From: Panax quinquefolius
Lineage: Eukaryota; Streptophyta; Magnoliopsida; Apiales; Araliaceae
DNA length: 64,000 nt
NCBI GenBank assembly: GCA_020205615.1
Contig: JAINUW010000657.1
Span: 112,624 to 176,623, forward strand
Direction of reading: 5' to 3'
The translations under genes and the position numbers were made by a program. Below the pieces are notes generated by a model. It saw only the letters and a program-made list of their open reading frames with translations, searched no databases and was not told the DNA's origin. Shown piece after piece: positions 1-11,890 of this stretch (position 1 is its first letter; each line of letters begins with the position of its first letter).

Positions 1-299
1 CTAATAGGCAAAAGAAAAGGAGTTGCATAGTTGATGTAATTGACAAAAGTTGTCTATCTATTTATTTATATATAGTTTGTTGTGTCACCACAAGGCTATA
101 TACATTTGAAATGGGATCCTTATTCTCACTAGCAAATCTTTAATTAGATTTTTCCGAACTATATAAGTGAGGTAATATAGTTTGAAGAAAATAGTGGGAG
201 ATACCAATTTAAAACAAGACCTAAATTATTTTGGTAATTAATAAAAGAATGTATGTTAAAATGTTGTTAATTACAAATTCATTTACAAAATTTTACAAT
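1..299 (+). other. copia-1 untranslated leader
   Basis: This stretch precedes the gag remnant and carries no ORF. It matches, inverted, the copia-2 leader around 52300-52620. It holds one copy of a GTTGTGTCACCACAAGG motif (about 79-95), which occurs three times in the longer copia-2 leader. Confidence 0.6.
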
Positions 300-1105
300 G
301 TCTAAAATTACTATCATCGCGAAGCATATTAGATGCTAAATTAACCGTAATCAATTAAACGGATTGATTAAGGAATTTGAGAATAGTTCTCATAGTTTGA
401 AAAGCTATCTTATGTCCTTAATACGCCTATCCTCGCAATGGTTGCGCAGATAATGCCTCGAGGAAGAGATTGCTACTTTTAGAAAGTGGCAAGATGATGC
501 ATGATTGGCTCAATGCATCATGCTCGCATCCATGAAAGTAACGAGCTTCGTCACAAGATGAAACTATGGATGCTCCTACTATATTCCCCGCACATCAAGT
601 AGTTGATGGTGAGGAAAGTAGGACCGATAGATATCGATATCTAAGGAGCTCTTCCGATCTAGAATGGCCAATGGCACTATAAGATGCATAAAAAGTTCTT
701 AACATAATCAATTTGATTGATCCATTAGACAATTGGTTTTGTCATGGATGGAGAGTTGAGCCAAGATTTGATCTTGCACTCACTCCAGGACTCCTTTCAC
801 AATTGTTGTGAATTTTTCATATGAACAAGCTAGATATCAAACTTCATTTGATTTGCTTAACATGTTGAAAAATGTTGAGAGTCATTATCCAACCAAGAAA
901 GACCATGTCTTCTTGGTAGGGGCCAAAGGATCTTCCGAAAAGAAGATTGATTTAAAGAAGGTAAACAGAAAGGCGTAAACAAAGGATAATAAGAACAAAA
1001 CTGATATGAATAGCAAAGGAGTTTGCTTCCACTGCAATAAGCATGGACACTGGAAAGAAACTGCGAGAAGCACCTTGCAGTGGCTAACCAAAGAAGCTTA
1101 ATGAA
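300..1105 (+). pseudogene. copia-1 gag remnant
   Basis: A degraded copia Gag. Conceptual reading in several frames gives blocks typical of plant copia gag: an N-terminal part near 358-540 (FRKWQDDA, LAQCIMLAS), a central part near 700-800, and a C-terminal lysine-rich tail with a zinc knuckle near 1018-1065 reading CFHCNKHGHWK. The CCHC knuckle has its first two Cys and the His, but the last Cys is replaced (ETA follows). The copia-2 copy has the same C-terminal change. Stops and frameshifts prevent a full Gag. The region is shorter than normal gag, so internal material is missing. Confidence 0.75.
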
Positions 1106-2200
1106 GTTTCAGTTACAAATACAATTTTGTTCAAGATTTAAAATAAATTTTTCTTTAAGTCAAGGTTCTACTTGGATATTGGATATCGACTTTGGTTATC
1201 ATAAATATAGATTTATGAAGGGACCAAGAAGAAGTAAAAAGCTAAACAAATATAAGTAATCCTATGTATGGAAAATGAAGCAAAAAGGTTCTTTGCATTA
1301 GCTATAGAAACTTATAGTTTAAAGATCGCTTACTGAGCAAATCTATTAAGTCAATAAGTTGTTATTGTATTCCAATTCTTGTTAGAAACATTATTTCCAT
1401 TTTATTGTTGGACAATAAAATTTTTGGTATTATAATTAAGAGCAATTGTTGTTCTATTTATAATAATAATGTTTTGTATAGAACTGGAATATTACTTAAT
1501 AAATTTTGTATACTTGACTTACATGAAAATAATTTTGCATATTGAACAAATTAGTATAAGAAAAGGAGATGATCATTCAAAGAGTTGAATGTGTGTATTT
1601 GCTAAAATATAAGTGTGAATTATTTGAAAGGTTCAAAGAATTCAAAAGTGAAACAAATTGGCAAAGTATTAGGATTCTTTGATCGGATCAAGGAAGGAAT
1701 ACTTGTGCAATAAGTTTCTAGATCATCTCAAATGGTTTTCTCATAATGGACGCCTCTCGATACATAATAATTGATTGATGTATCTCGAAAGAAAAAATTG
1801 TACCTATTTGAACATGAATGCGATCCATAATGATTTTACCGACATTCCAAAGATCTTCTACAGGTCATGTATCTAGAAATGGTCGCACATCTACTTAAAA
1901 AGGTAACCTCAAAATCCAAATTTCAAGACTCCATAAAAGTTATGGATGGGGAGGATTCTAATCTTAAGTATGTTAAGATAAGGGGTTGTCCAACTTATGT
2001 GAAAAGGTTTGAAGGATAAGCTTGGGACAAGATTTGACATGTATGATTTGTGGGACATCCTAAAGTAAGTTTAGGGTATATGTTCTATAATTCTACTTAG
2101 CAAAAGGTGTTTGTTACGAAACACGCCGCTTCTAAGATAAAGGTGTTTATCATTGAAGGGGCTAGTGGGAGGATTATAGATCTTGAAGAGTTCATGAACC
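1106..2200 (+). pseudogene. copia-1 protease-integrase remnant
   Basis: Near 1165 the reading TWILDIDFGYH corresponds to the copia protease start (normally W-x-x-D-T/S-G), with the D-T-G triad spoiled to D-I-D. Around 1985-2180 the blocks GCPTYVKR, LGYMFYN and QKVFVTKHA match the C-terminal end of copia integrase. The DDE catalytic core expected between them is too short or unrecognisable, so this region could not give a working integrase. Several stops lie in all frames. Confidence 0.6.
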
Positions 2201-2399
2201 ACAAAATACTATAAGTCAAATAAGAGGAACCTGTAGATAGACCTATTATACCACAACCCAATCAGTAAATCGGAATAGTACAGAAGATACAGGAGGTATG
2301 GATTCATCATAGATGATGATGATGAGGTACACATCATGAAGATGATGATCCGATTACATACGATGAGGTAAGTGTTTATGACACTCAGAGAAATGGATT

Positions 2400-2720
2400 G
2401 AAGCAAGTTTCTCAAATATGGAACATTCGTTTTGATGAGGCAATCAAAAGAGTTTGATTTTATCAAAAATAAGAATGAACCTAGTGTGTACAAAAGGGTC
2501 AGTGGGAGCATCGTGACATTCCTAGTACTATATGTTGATATACTACGGATAAGGAATGACATACCAATGCTAAAATCAGTAAAGATAAAGTTGTCTAAAA
2601 ATTCCTCCACGAATGATTTGGAAGAGTATCTTAATTGGGGATAAAATCTATATAGATAGATTCAAGAGGATGCTCGACTTAACCCAAGGAATGTATATTC
2701 ATTTGATGCTAAAGTCGTTT
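2400..2720 (+). pseudogene. copia-1 reverse transcriptase fragment (YVDD lost)
   Basis: The reading from 2432 resembles the copia RVT_2 palm: FDFIKNKNEP, then LYVDILRIRNDIPML. The catalytic YVDD box lacks one Asp codon and reads Y-V-D-I-L. The two acidic residues of this box bind catalytic metal, so this enzyme should be dead. The same deletion is in copia-2 near 50080-50120. Only the central palm is recognisable; the ORF ends at 2644 with a stop after a short linker, and RT similarity continues weakly beyond it. Confidence 0.75.
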
Positions 2721-2789
2721 AGCATGGCAAACTCCAAGAGATGTCTCAAGTCGATGAGCTATGGAGTGAATCTCTCTTAATAGTCCCCA

Positions 2790-3385
2790 CAGACTCCTGA
2801 AAAGAGAGGTCGCATGAGTGACAATCATGCATGCAATGAAATGTACGAGACCTGATGTTGATCGGTCATATTCTGGAGAAGATCAATGTAAGACAATGAA
2901 AAACATCTTAAAGTTCTTAACCGGCACTAAGGATGTGAGCATACATGGTGGGTCTGAATTAAAACTAGAGTGCTTTACAGACTCAAATTTTTTCAAAGAG
3001 ACCAAGATGACAGAAAAATCCACTTTAAGGTAAAGCGTTATCTTGAACAGTGGTGCAATGAATTGGAAAGGTTCCAAACAGCAAAGAGTTGCTGGTTTAG
3101 TGATAAAGATAAAGTATATAGCTATAAATGAAGCTGCAAGTTGATTGTTTGGATTAAAAGTTCATTCTGTAACTAGGAATAGTTTCTAAGTCTCATCTTG
3201 GATCTAAACATGTGTTGTGGCACTTTCATTTGATTATTAGAATCATTGAAAGATGGAAATCACTATACAGATAGTGGACTCTCATGAACAACATTACATA
3301 TCCATTAACTAAAGCTTATCTAACAACAGGATAATCGTCACTTAGAGAAGAAGGGTATGAAATACCATGGCGATTGGCTTTAGTG
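2790..3385 (+). pseudogene. copia-1 RNase H remnant
   Basis: From 2818 the reading IMHAMKCTRPDVD followed by KTMKNILKFLTGTKDVS and ECFTDSNF matches the RT-RNase H connection of plant copia elements. About 20 residues normally found between RPDV and the K-x-x-LKYL block are missing; copia-2 shows the same shortening. Further blocks (ASEAA-like near 3115, HLGSKHVLWHFHLI-like near 3200) indicate the end of RNase H. Stops interrupt all frames. Confidence 0.7.
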
Positions 3386-3397
3386 CAAGTGGGAGAT
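3386..3397 (+). other. copia-1 polypurine tract
   Basis: AAGTGGGAGAT lies directly before the LTR start TGAAAG. This is the usual plus-strand primer of plant copia elements. The inverted copy lies at 49238-49250 in copia-2. Confidence 0.8.
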
Positions 3398-5252
3398 TGA
3401 AAGTAGTATGCACACAAGCCAATCATGTTTGATGATAAAGCATATACTTTGTAACAATCTTATTCATTTATTAATAAAAAGTATTAATTTATTAAAGGCT
3501 TTTAATTATCTACATGATGCTGTTTTATAATATGTAATAAACCCATAGTTTTAAGCAATGCTTTTAGAATAATGATGATGATCATTCTAATGAGATCTAA
3601 ATTCTTAGAACGCTTAAAACTAAAATAGTTCCCAATCATTGGATTACTAAATTGGGGATTAGTGAATCCGGATAGATTGGTACATACGTTGCTTGCTCAT
3701 TGGATGAGGATGATTGATCTCATGATCATTTGTGTGGAGACACTAAAGCAAGTATGTAGGTGCTTATTAGAGAATAAGTTCACTGAACGTGGCTCGCTAA
3801 GGAATACCTAATGGAGTTTTACTTGCCTGTCAATAGGAATTCCTGTAGTGATAGTAGTACAAGTGATCCTTGGACTTGAGATCATCATAGTATCTTGTGT
3901 ATGATGAGTTATACTTTGACTTATTCCTTAAGACCCTTAGGGTATATAAAAGGGTATGCTTGGGTATAATAAGTTGTACATGGAGATAATGTATGATCAA
4001 TAAAGAATCTACCACTTCTATTAAAAGAAGAGAAATGTGTCTACGTGATTTGATAAATGACAACCCAAAGAGTCCTTGGTTAAAGCGTAATGAAATTAGA
4101 AAGGAGTTTCTAATTTGCATTATTTGAGTTGTGCATTTAAGAGTCGAAATACATATAATTAAATAAAATAAGACTTGACAATAATTCCATATCTTATATT
4201 TAATTGGGACATTGTATGGTGGAAGGATTGAATTTATGCGGTAACTATTTACTCAAAGGTTCTTTTATGATTAATGTTGAAATCTATATTATCTCGGAAA
4301 GTCGTTGATCGCTAGGGAGGCTTATCCCTATTGTAGAATAAATATTATTTATTTAAATAAATTAATTGTTTAATTTATTTATTTAAATAAGATTAGAATT
4401 GTTCTAATTGATTTATTCACAACCTAGGTTTAATATGGAGAACCTAAAGGGTCACACCATATAAAAAGGAAGAATAATTATTTAAGAAGTTAATGGCATA
4501 ATAATAATATGTTAAGTATACTTAATTTAATCTATGGTGATAGAATAAATTAAATAGCTTAATATTTATTATTTAATATTTTAGAAATATTAAATATAAA
4601 TTAATAAGAGGAGTCTTATTAATATTATTACAATTATTATTATTTTAATTTCTAAAAGAGTTTAGGAATTAATTTAATATAAGTACTCTCATTTATTCCT
4701 AATAGGATTAGGAGGGAAAATTAATTAAAGAAGTTTAATTAATTATCCCTAATAAGATTAGGGAGCCCATTTAATTAAAAGAGTTTAATTAAATAATACC
4801 TTATTTTAATAGGGTTACTTGATATCTTTATAAGAGGAGTCTTATATCAGATATCAAGACTACGACATAATTCCAATGGTTGGAGAGTACGATCTTTTTC
4901 TATAGAGATAGAAAAACTAGAGTTTAGCCAACCACCCATCTTCTTGAATCCTTCTTCTTCCTTGGTGGATCACCTCTAGAGGCCAAACACTTGGGTGGCT
5001 AACGTTGATCAAATGAAGAAACCAAACCCGGTGGATTCAAGTTGAATGCGAAAAGGATTGGAGGTGAACTTGTACCTGAGGAAGCTTGGATCTTCAAGGG
5101 TATGATTCTTGTTCTTTCTATTTCGTTTAATTAATAATTGTGCATAAAGGGTGATCTGGGTATATGGTTTGTAAAATTTTAAACTCTGATTTTTACACGT
5201 TTCCGCTTATTTTTGCAATTTGATTGCATTCATGAATATTACAAACCTAACA
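3398..5252 (+). repeat. copia-1 3' LTR
   Basis: This 1855 bp LTR begins TGAAAGTAGTATGC and ends CAAACCTAACA, with the TG...CA ends of LTRs. It is homologous, inverted, to copia-2 LTRs at 47351-49237 and 62588-64000. The centre (about 4300-4870) is very AT-rich with many TTAATT/AATTAA runs. No coding capacity is apparent. Confidence 0.92.
3940..3954 (+). promoter_or_regulatory. LTR core promoter (TATA box) of copia-1
   Basis: GGTATATAAAAGGG is a strong plant TATA-box match roughly 545 bp into the LTR. At the same place both copia-2 LTRs read TATATCAAAGG, so their box is weakened. The transcription start is inferred to be about 30 bp downstream. Confidence 0.6.
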
Positions 5253-5642
5253 TATTTGGGCTGAAGGCCTTGGCTGTGTTGGATTTGTTTAGCCCATTGG
5301 GTCGGTGCCAATAAGGGGATTTGTGGTTATGGGATCGAGTGACCAAGTCCTTTAGGTCGGAGTCCAGATCTATTTGGTGGTGTTCGGGGTCGGGCGATCA
5401 AGTCCTTTTGTTCGGGGTCCCGATCTATTTGTAAGGGTTCGGGAGACTTTGTCCCATACAGATGGTTATTCCTCGTATGGAGTCTAGAGTGATAAGAAGT
5501 TTGAATGGTTAAGGATTTCAGTCCTAACCATATTCAAATACTAACTCTAAAGGTAAGTGTTAAGATTATATCCAACTTCCACCTTTTAAGGAGATTGAGT
5601 TTAACCTAAACATAGGTAATTACCATGTTTAGGAGTCCTATT
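5253..5642. repeat. Unassigned spacer with imperfect 55 bp repeat
   Basis: No ORF of note. Two imperfect copies, about 55 bp apart, begin near 5341 and 5396 and share AAGTCC, GATCTATTTG and TTCGGGG blocks. It is GC-richer than its surroundings and may be a remnant of an unrelated LTR. It lies between the copia-1 end and the LARD-A LTR start. Confidence 0.4.
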
Positions 5643-6810
5643 TGTGAGACCCCAAATTTTATGAATAAATATTTAAATTTCTCGAAATATTTTTTTTGAA
5701 TATTATGGTGTGGATTTGATATAATGTTATAGTTGTGGGTAATATTTATAAATTTTGCAAAGTATGCAAGTTGTTATATAATATTCGATTGGTGGGGAAT
5801 ATTCTTTTGTCGAGGAATATCAAATGCGATGGCACAATCATTAGTGGACCCCACAATGAAGTATTATCGTAGTTAGAAAATGACATAATTATCTTTTATA
5901 TAAAATAACGGCGAAAGTGTTACCGTTAAAACTATTGAACTACCCTTAGTAGTAAAAGTACAGTAATATGCGTGGTTGTATAGTAGCACACGGTATTGAT
6001 TATTGATGCTTACATAAGAAGTCACTCGGTTATACTCAATTATTACTACAATAATTGCCGTGATCATATCTCTCATATTATTGATTCAATTATTGTCACA
6101 AGATCATCTCGTATAATATGTTATATTATTAAATCAATAATTGAGACGACAAAGTAATTCATATTATTATTTGCAATATCGACAATGTCTAGAAGTTTCA
6201 CAAGGAGAGGTTTGGTCACTTAATTGCGGCGCCAATAAGGAGAAATCCTTATCGAAAAGCCCCCTCTTTCCGGGAACGATTCGGTTGTTAAATATTGTGA
6301 ATTATAATATTAATGATGAATAAGTTCGTGTTGATTAAAGATGAAATTGATAGTTCCATTGTGTTGAAATTATTAGTGTTAGTGAAAATCGATATTTATT
6401 TCGATAATAATTGATGTCTGAAGGTTATATTGAACAATCGGGTAATTAACCGGATAAATGAGTAATTAATTGCTATTAATTCACATGATTATAACTATTT
6501 GTTCACATGTGTGTACTATTGATTCACATTCATTTACTATTAGGGGAGTTGGTGCAAGATTGATAATATTTGCATGACTAAGTTAAAAATGGAGGTATAC
6601 ATGGAGGTACTATACTTTAATTCCGTATTTTCACATGTCTAGAACTATTGATTCACATGATTTACTATTGATGAACATGATTTACTATTAGGGGAGGTGG
6701 TGCAAGTTTGATAATACTTGCAGGACTAAATTAAAAATGAAGGAAAAGAGGAAGGTATTATACTGTAATATTTCGAGCCCGAAAACGTGCAATTATCGAA
6801 ACTATATTTT

Positions 6811-6822
6811 CCTATAAATAGA
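6811..6822 (+). promoter_or_regulatory. LARD-A LTR 1 TATA box
   Basis: CCTATAAATAGA is a near-consensus plant TATA box. It is conserved in LTR A2 (about 11063-11074) and inverted in LARD-B's first LTR (about 25298-25309), and lost in LARD-B's other LTR. A short leader with AGAGAGAAAGAAGAAG follows. Confidence 0.65.
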
Positions 6823-7006
6823 AGCTCATTCCTTCATTATTTTTCACCAATTCACTAAAGCTATAGAGCAATTATTATAGAGAGAAAGAAGAAGAGAAGT
6901 CCACACCTCACTATTCCAGTATCAAGTCTTCTTTTGAGGTAAGGGGTATTATTCTTTCGTATTCATGAAGAGAGTTATTTTCTTTAAATACTCGTAAGGG
7001 TTGTTA

Positions 7007-7640
7007 TTCCATTCTTTATTATTATGTTGGAATAACCTGTCTATGCGAAGTACCGCATACATGGTGAAATTCTTCTGTTATTCCATTCTTTATTATTCTG
7101 TTGGAATATCCTATCTATGCGAATTACGCTAGACTTGGTTCCATTCTTTATTATTCTGTTGGAATAACCTGTCTGTGCGGTTTATCGCATGCATGGTGAA
7201 TTCTTTATTATTCCATTCTTTATGATTCTGTTGGAAGATCCTGTTTGTGCGGATTACGCTAGACCTGGTTCCATTCTTTATTATTTTGTTGGAATAACTT
7301 GTCTGTGCGGTCTATCGCATGCATGGTGAATTCTTTGTTATTCCATTTTTTATTATTCTGTTGGAATATCCTATCTGTGCGTATTACGCTAGACCTGGTT
7401 CCATTCTCTATTATTCTGTTGCAATAACCTGTCTATGCGGTCTATCACATGCATGGTGAATTCTTCTGTTATTCCATTCTTTATTATTCTGTTGGAATAT
7501 CCTATGCATGCGGATTACGCATTTAATTGGTTCCATTCTTTATTATTCTATTGGAATAACCTGTCTATGTGGATTATCACATGCATGGTGAATGAACCTT
7601 CATATTCATTCTTTATTAAATTATGGAAGTGATCTGTCTA
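7007..7640 (+). repeat. 130 bp higher-order tandem repeat in LARD LTR
   Basis: TTCCATTCTTTATTATTCTG recurs with starts near 7007, 7081, 7139, 7211, 7269, 7341, 7399, 7472 and 7531. Spacing alternates about 72 and 58 bp, so the true period is a 130 bp dimer. One half-unit carries CGCATGCATGGTGAATTC, the other TTACGCTAGACCTGG. The array is present in all LARD LTRs seen here. Confidence 0.85.
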
Positions 7641-8479
7641 CGTGGATTACCGCATGGCGGGCGAAAATCCATTTGCGGTTTCATAATCTTTTTGACCCTA
7701 AAAAATTCTGGAAAAAATTTGAAATGATAATTTGTTGAGTTTTCTAGATTGTGTCCAAAAATGGCGATTTTTGGATGTATAGATTAAGAGTTATGAATTT
7801 TATGGGAAAAGACTATTTTAACTGTAAACCCTTATAACTCCTTGTGGTTAACTCCAAAATTGGTGAAATTTTTATTGGGAGTACATGTATATAACAGGAG
7901 TATACCTTGTAAATTTTGGAATTTTTGGATAAAAGTACAATTTATGATAAATGTCTAAATATTTGGCGAGTTTGGCTATATGAAAAATAGTAAATGAATT
8001 TTAAAATTCGAGAAAAAATATATGTTCAATATGATACTATATTTCGCTAAATCCTTAAATGAAATATTTTTGGAACTGATTTGGTATTTTTATGAAAATG
8101 AACTAGTTATGAGTAAATGAATTAAATATGTTATGTGAAGTAACAAAATTGGAAAATAGGATTTTATGGCTTGGGAATCCTATATAGGGTATATATAGAT
8201 TTGTGATGAGGGATTTGATCATTGGTGATAAAATCTTATGAGTATGGCATTTTTGAATGATTAAATGCATTATTTGGTAAAGTGTAAACAATTGAAATAA
8301 ATTGTTTATAAGTTTAAGAATTGATTAAAATATTTTTATAATATTAATAATATTAGATTATGAGATTATTAAGTGATTGATAATATTTGGATAAATTTAA
8401 AGTCTTTAATATTTATCCTTGTTTTCATTTGATTAATGCTTATATCATTGTCATCATCCTCATGCTTATATTGTGATGA

Positions 8480-9130
8480 AAGTCATCTTTAGCTTACGTG
8501 CAAAGATGGACTATTGATTATTGATTTTATAATTGTATATCTTTGGCTTAAGTGCAAAGATGGACTGTTGATTATTGGTTTTACAGTTATATATCTTTGG
8601 CTTACGTGCAAAGATGAACTATTGATTGATCAGTATCTTTGGCTTATATGCATAGATGAACTGTTTATTGGTATGATTATGACCAAGGATCATTCGGTAT
8701 AATCATGACCCGTAATGTTATAGATGATGTGGTAAAAGTCCTCATTGGCCCGTAGTGCATTGATGGACAGTTATTAGTATGATTATAACCAGAGATTATT
8801 CGGTATAATCATGACCATTGATGATTACATGAATATCCTTGGCTGTAGTGTAGGGATGATTCGATGATGTGGATTATTTATTGTCGAGTCTCAAAGAATA
8901 AAATATTGATTATACACTTTTAATTCGTAAAAGATAGTAGATATCATGCTCTACTTGATTCTTCTAAAATACAATTGTATGTCTTTGGCCTGTAGTACAA
9001 AGATGAATTGTTAATGAATAGCTTTGGCCGTAGTGTAAAGATGAATTCATTAGTATGATTATGAGCAGGAATTTTGATTTGGTATAACCATGATTTTTGA
9101 TGTTTCAGGTGAAGATAGGTGATGAAAATT
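8480..9130 (+). repeat. Array of short dyad-symmetric repeats in LARD LTR
   Basis: Units of about 65 bp contain CATCTTTGGCTTACGTGCAA followed by AGATG, so CATCTTTG and CAAAGATG pair around a 9-nt loop. Later units vary the arms together (ATCCTTGGC...AGGGAT, near 8826), which keeps pairing. Interspersed blocks GGTATGATTATGACC and GGTATAATCATGACC also contain complementary ATGATTAT and ATAATCAT. No ORF spans the array convincingly. Confidence 0.7.
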
Positions 9131-9667
9131 ATCTTCATCCCGGTGCGAAGAGGAAGTTAGAATCACAATTATGATTATGAATTATTCATATGATTGTGGA
9201 CAGGAATTGTTGATTGATGTTACAGGGATAAAACATTATTGGTGGACTTTTAACACAGAGAAGATAATAGATCTGATGGTCTATTTGACTCTTCTAATGG
9301 ATTGCTCGTTCCGTTGCAACTATGGTTGAAATTTTTTATCATCTACCATATGTTCTAAATCTCTTATTTATTACTGATGAAGGCTATTGATGATATAAAT
9401 TATCTTTAGTCATGATATTCTTTACTGGGCTAATTGTGCTTATCCTTTTGCTTCACAATTCCTTTCAGGTAATAAGAGTGTAGCTGGGTCGAGCGGGGGT
9501 AACAGGAGAATAGAACGGTGGTCTATAGCTATTGAGGTTCTCCCTAAATAGTATGGAAATAATTTTATTGAGAACTTTAAATAAGTGTGTCGTATTGTAT
9601 ACGTCATTTGATATTTAATTTTGGTGAACCGAATAGGGTGAGGTGAACCCAAATTTGGAAGGGTGTT

Positions 9668-9910
9668 TTGCCACTATCATACAAGATGTCTAATGACATA
9701 CAACCTCGTGTTATCATAAGATGTGGTTGTGCACATCCACTTCTTCGAGTATATCTACGAAAGCACTACCTATATGATCTTGGAGTTTGGTTGAAATATA
9801 ATTTTCAATTGCAGACAGTGGAGATAGTTATATGTCAAGAGAAGACTCACAATTGGAAAGAACATGATAGTAATCTTCTTGTTTTTCTTTGGGGTCTATT
9901 GGGTCAATAA
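9668..9910 (+). other. Small ORF conserved in LARD LTRs (80 aa), unknown
   Basis: Reads MPLSYKMSNDIQPRVIIR near its start and HYLYDLGV near residue 40. A matching 87-aa reading lies on the minus strand in LARD-B's LTR (22783-23046), and its DNA is recognisable again near 34170-34430. The same segment is absent from LARD-A LTR 2 and LARD-C. I recognise no domain. It may be a captured fragment or a chance ORF kept by DNA similarity. Confidence 0.35.
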
Positions 9911-11062
9911 GGGATAATTCTGTGGACATATGATATCTATCATAACCTAGACGCATGGCCTCCCATGTACGAAGGTTTCCTTGAGTATTTTCCAAATATT
10001 TTAATTTCTAAAACAGTTATTGACTGTACTTTTATGTAAAGTACCATTGTAAGGTTGTGGTCGAGGCACTATGAGAGTTACATACATTTGTATTAAAACT
10101 CACAGTTTAACTGTGGTCGTATTCTGCACGACAGTTCAACAGTTGTATAAATCAAGTTTGTAAATGATTTTTATAGTGTGATATCTGGCGACTCATAATG
10201 GGCCGTGTGGACCTATTTTGGGGGCGTCACAACAGTAATACGCGTGGTTGCATAGTAGCACGCGATATTGGTTATTGATGCTTACGTGAGAAGTCACTCA
10301 GTTATACTTAATTATTACCACAGTAATTGCTGCATCATATCTCTCATATTATGATTCAATTATTGTCACAGTATCATCTGCATAATATGTTATTTTATTA
10401 AATCAATAATTGAGACGACAAAGTTATTTATATTATTAAATTACAATATTTACAATGTCTAGAAGTTCAGTCAATGAGAGGTTTGGTCATCTAATTGCGC
10501 GCCAATAGGGAGAAATCCTTATTGGAAAGCCCCCTCTTTCTTGGGAACGACATGATTGTTAAATATTGTGAGTTATAATATTAATGATAAATAAGTTTGT
10601 GTTGATTAAAGATGCATTTGATAGTTCCATTGTGTTGGGATTATTAGTGTTAGTGGAAATCGACATCTATTCCGATGATAATTGATGTATGGGGGTTATA
10701 TTGATAAATCGGGTAATTAATCAGATAAATGAGCAATTAATTGCTATTAATTCTCCTGTTTATATAACTATTTGTTCACATGTGTATACTATTGAATCAC
10801 ATTCATGTACTATTAGGGGAGTTGGTGCAAGATTGATAATACTTGCATGACTAAGTTAAAAATGGAGGTATAGATGGAGGTACTATATTGTAATTCATAT
10901 TTTCACATGATTATAACTATTGATTCACATTATTTACTATTAGGGGAGATGGTGCAAGTTTGATAATACTTGCATGACTAAATTAAAAATGAAAAAAAAG
11001 TTGGAGGTATTGTACTGTAATATTTCGAGCCCCAAAACGTGCAATTATCAAAACTATATTTT

Positions 11063-11074
11063 CCTATAAATAGA
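11063..11074 (+). promoter_or_regulatory. LARD-A LTR 2 TATA box
   Basis: CCTATAAATAGA in the same LTR context as at 6811-6822. Confidence 0.6.
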
Positions 11075-11229
11075 AGCTCATTCTTCCTTCATTTCTCACT
11101 AATTCACTAAAGCTATAGAGGAATTATTATAGAGAGAAAGAAGAAGAGAAGTCTGCTACCTCTCTACTCCAGTATCCAGTTTCTTTCTAAGGTAAGGGGT
11201 ATTATTTCTTTCATATTCATGAAGAGAGC

Positions 11230-11890
11230 TTTTGTTATTCCATTCTTTATTATTATGTTGGAATAACCTGTCTATGCGAAGTACCACATACATGGTGAAA
11301 TTCTTCTGTTATTCCATTCTTTATTATTCTGTTGGAATATCCATGCATCGGATTACGCTAGACTCGGTTCCATTCTTTATTATTCATTGGAATAACTCGT
11401 CTGCAATGGATTCTATCGCATTCATGGTGAATTCTTTGTTATTCCATTCTTTATGATTTCATTTGAATATATCGTCTGCATGCGGATTACGCTAGACCTG
11501 GTTCCATTCTTTATTATTTTGTTGGAATAACCTGTCTGTGCGGTCTATCGCATACATGGTGAATTCTTTGTTATTCCATTTTTTTATTATTCTATTAGAA
11601 TATCCTATCTGTGCGTATTACGCTAGACCTGATTCCATTCTTTATTATTCTGTTGCAATAACCTGTCTGTGCGGTCTATCGCATGCATGGTGAATTCTTC
11701 TATTATTCCATTCTTTATTATTACATTTGAAATATCACATTCGTGTGGATTACGCATGACCTGGTTCCATTCTTTATTATTCTGTTGGAATAACCTATCT
11801 ATATGGATTATGACATGCATGGTGAATGATCCTTCGTATTCATTCCTTATTAAATTGTGGAAATGATGCATCTCACATGGATTACCGCGT
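11230..11890 (+). repeat. 130 bp tandem repeat array, LARD-A LTR 2
   Basis: Same alternating half-units as 7007-7640, with more small substitutions and indels, often at CTG or CAG sites. Confidence 0.75.

Larger units (their letters stand above)
1..5252 (+). mobile_element. Ty1/copia retrotransposon copia-1, 3' part (5' LTR outside window)
   Basis: The order leader, gag, protease/integrase remnant, reverse transcriptase, RNase H, polypurine tract and 3' LTR is that of Ty1/copia elements (integrase before RT). The 5' LTR and primer site lie left of base 1. All coding regions are broken by stops, frameshifts and internal shortening. A second copy of the same family lies inverted at 47351-64000 and aligns over leader, gag, RT and LTR. 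Lineage is uncertain; the gag and RT resemble the large Angela/Tork-like plant copia group. Confidence 0.9.
5643..10231 (+). repeat. LARD-A LTR 1 (4.59 kb)
   Basis: Starts TGTGAGACCCCAAATTTT and ends TTTTGGGGGCGTCACA. From left to right it holds an AT-rich U3, a TATA box near 6813, a 130 bp higher-order repeat (7007-7640), a segment absent from other copies (about 7690-8340), an array of small dyad repeats (8480-9130), and a small conserved ORF (9668-9910). It is longer than the 3.7-4.0 kb LTRs of copies B and C because of the extra segment. Confidence 0.85.

Noticed and set aside
2209..2610. 133-codon ORF on the minus strand as a gene
   Set aside because: It is antisense to the copia RT remnant; composition is that of a shadow frame and the sense frame shows RT motifs.
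5638..5642. CTATT as target duplication of LARD-A
   Set aside because: The right end of LARD-A is truncated, so no partner exists; CTATTT near 12947-12952 is inside the LTR sequence.
7007..7640. CRISPR-like array
   Set aside because: Units are tandem and directly adjoining without unique spacers, within a plant LTR.
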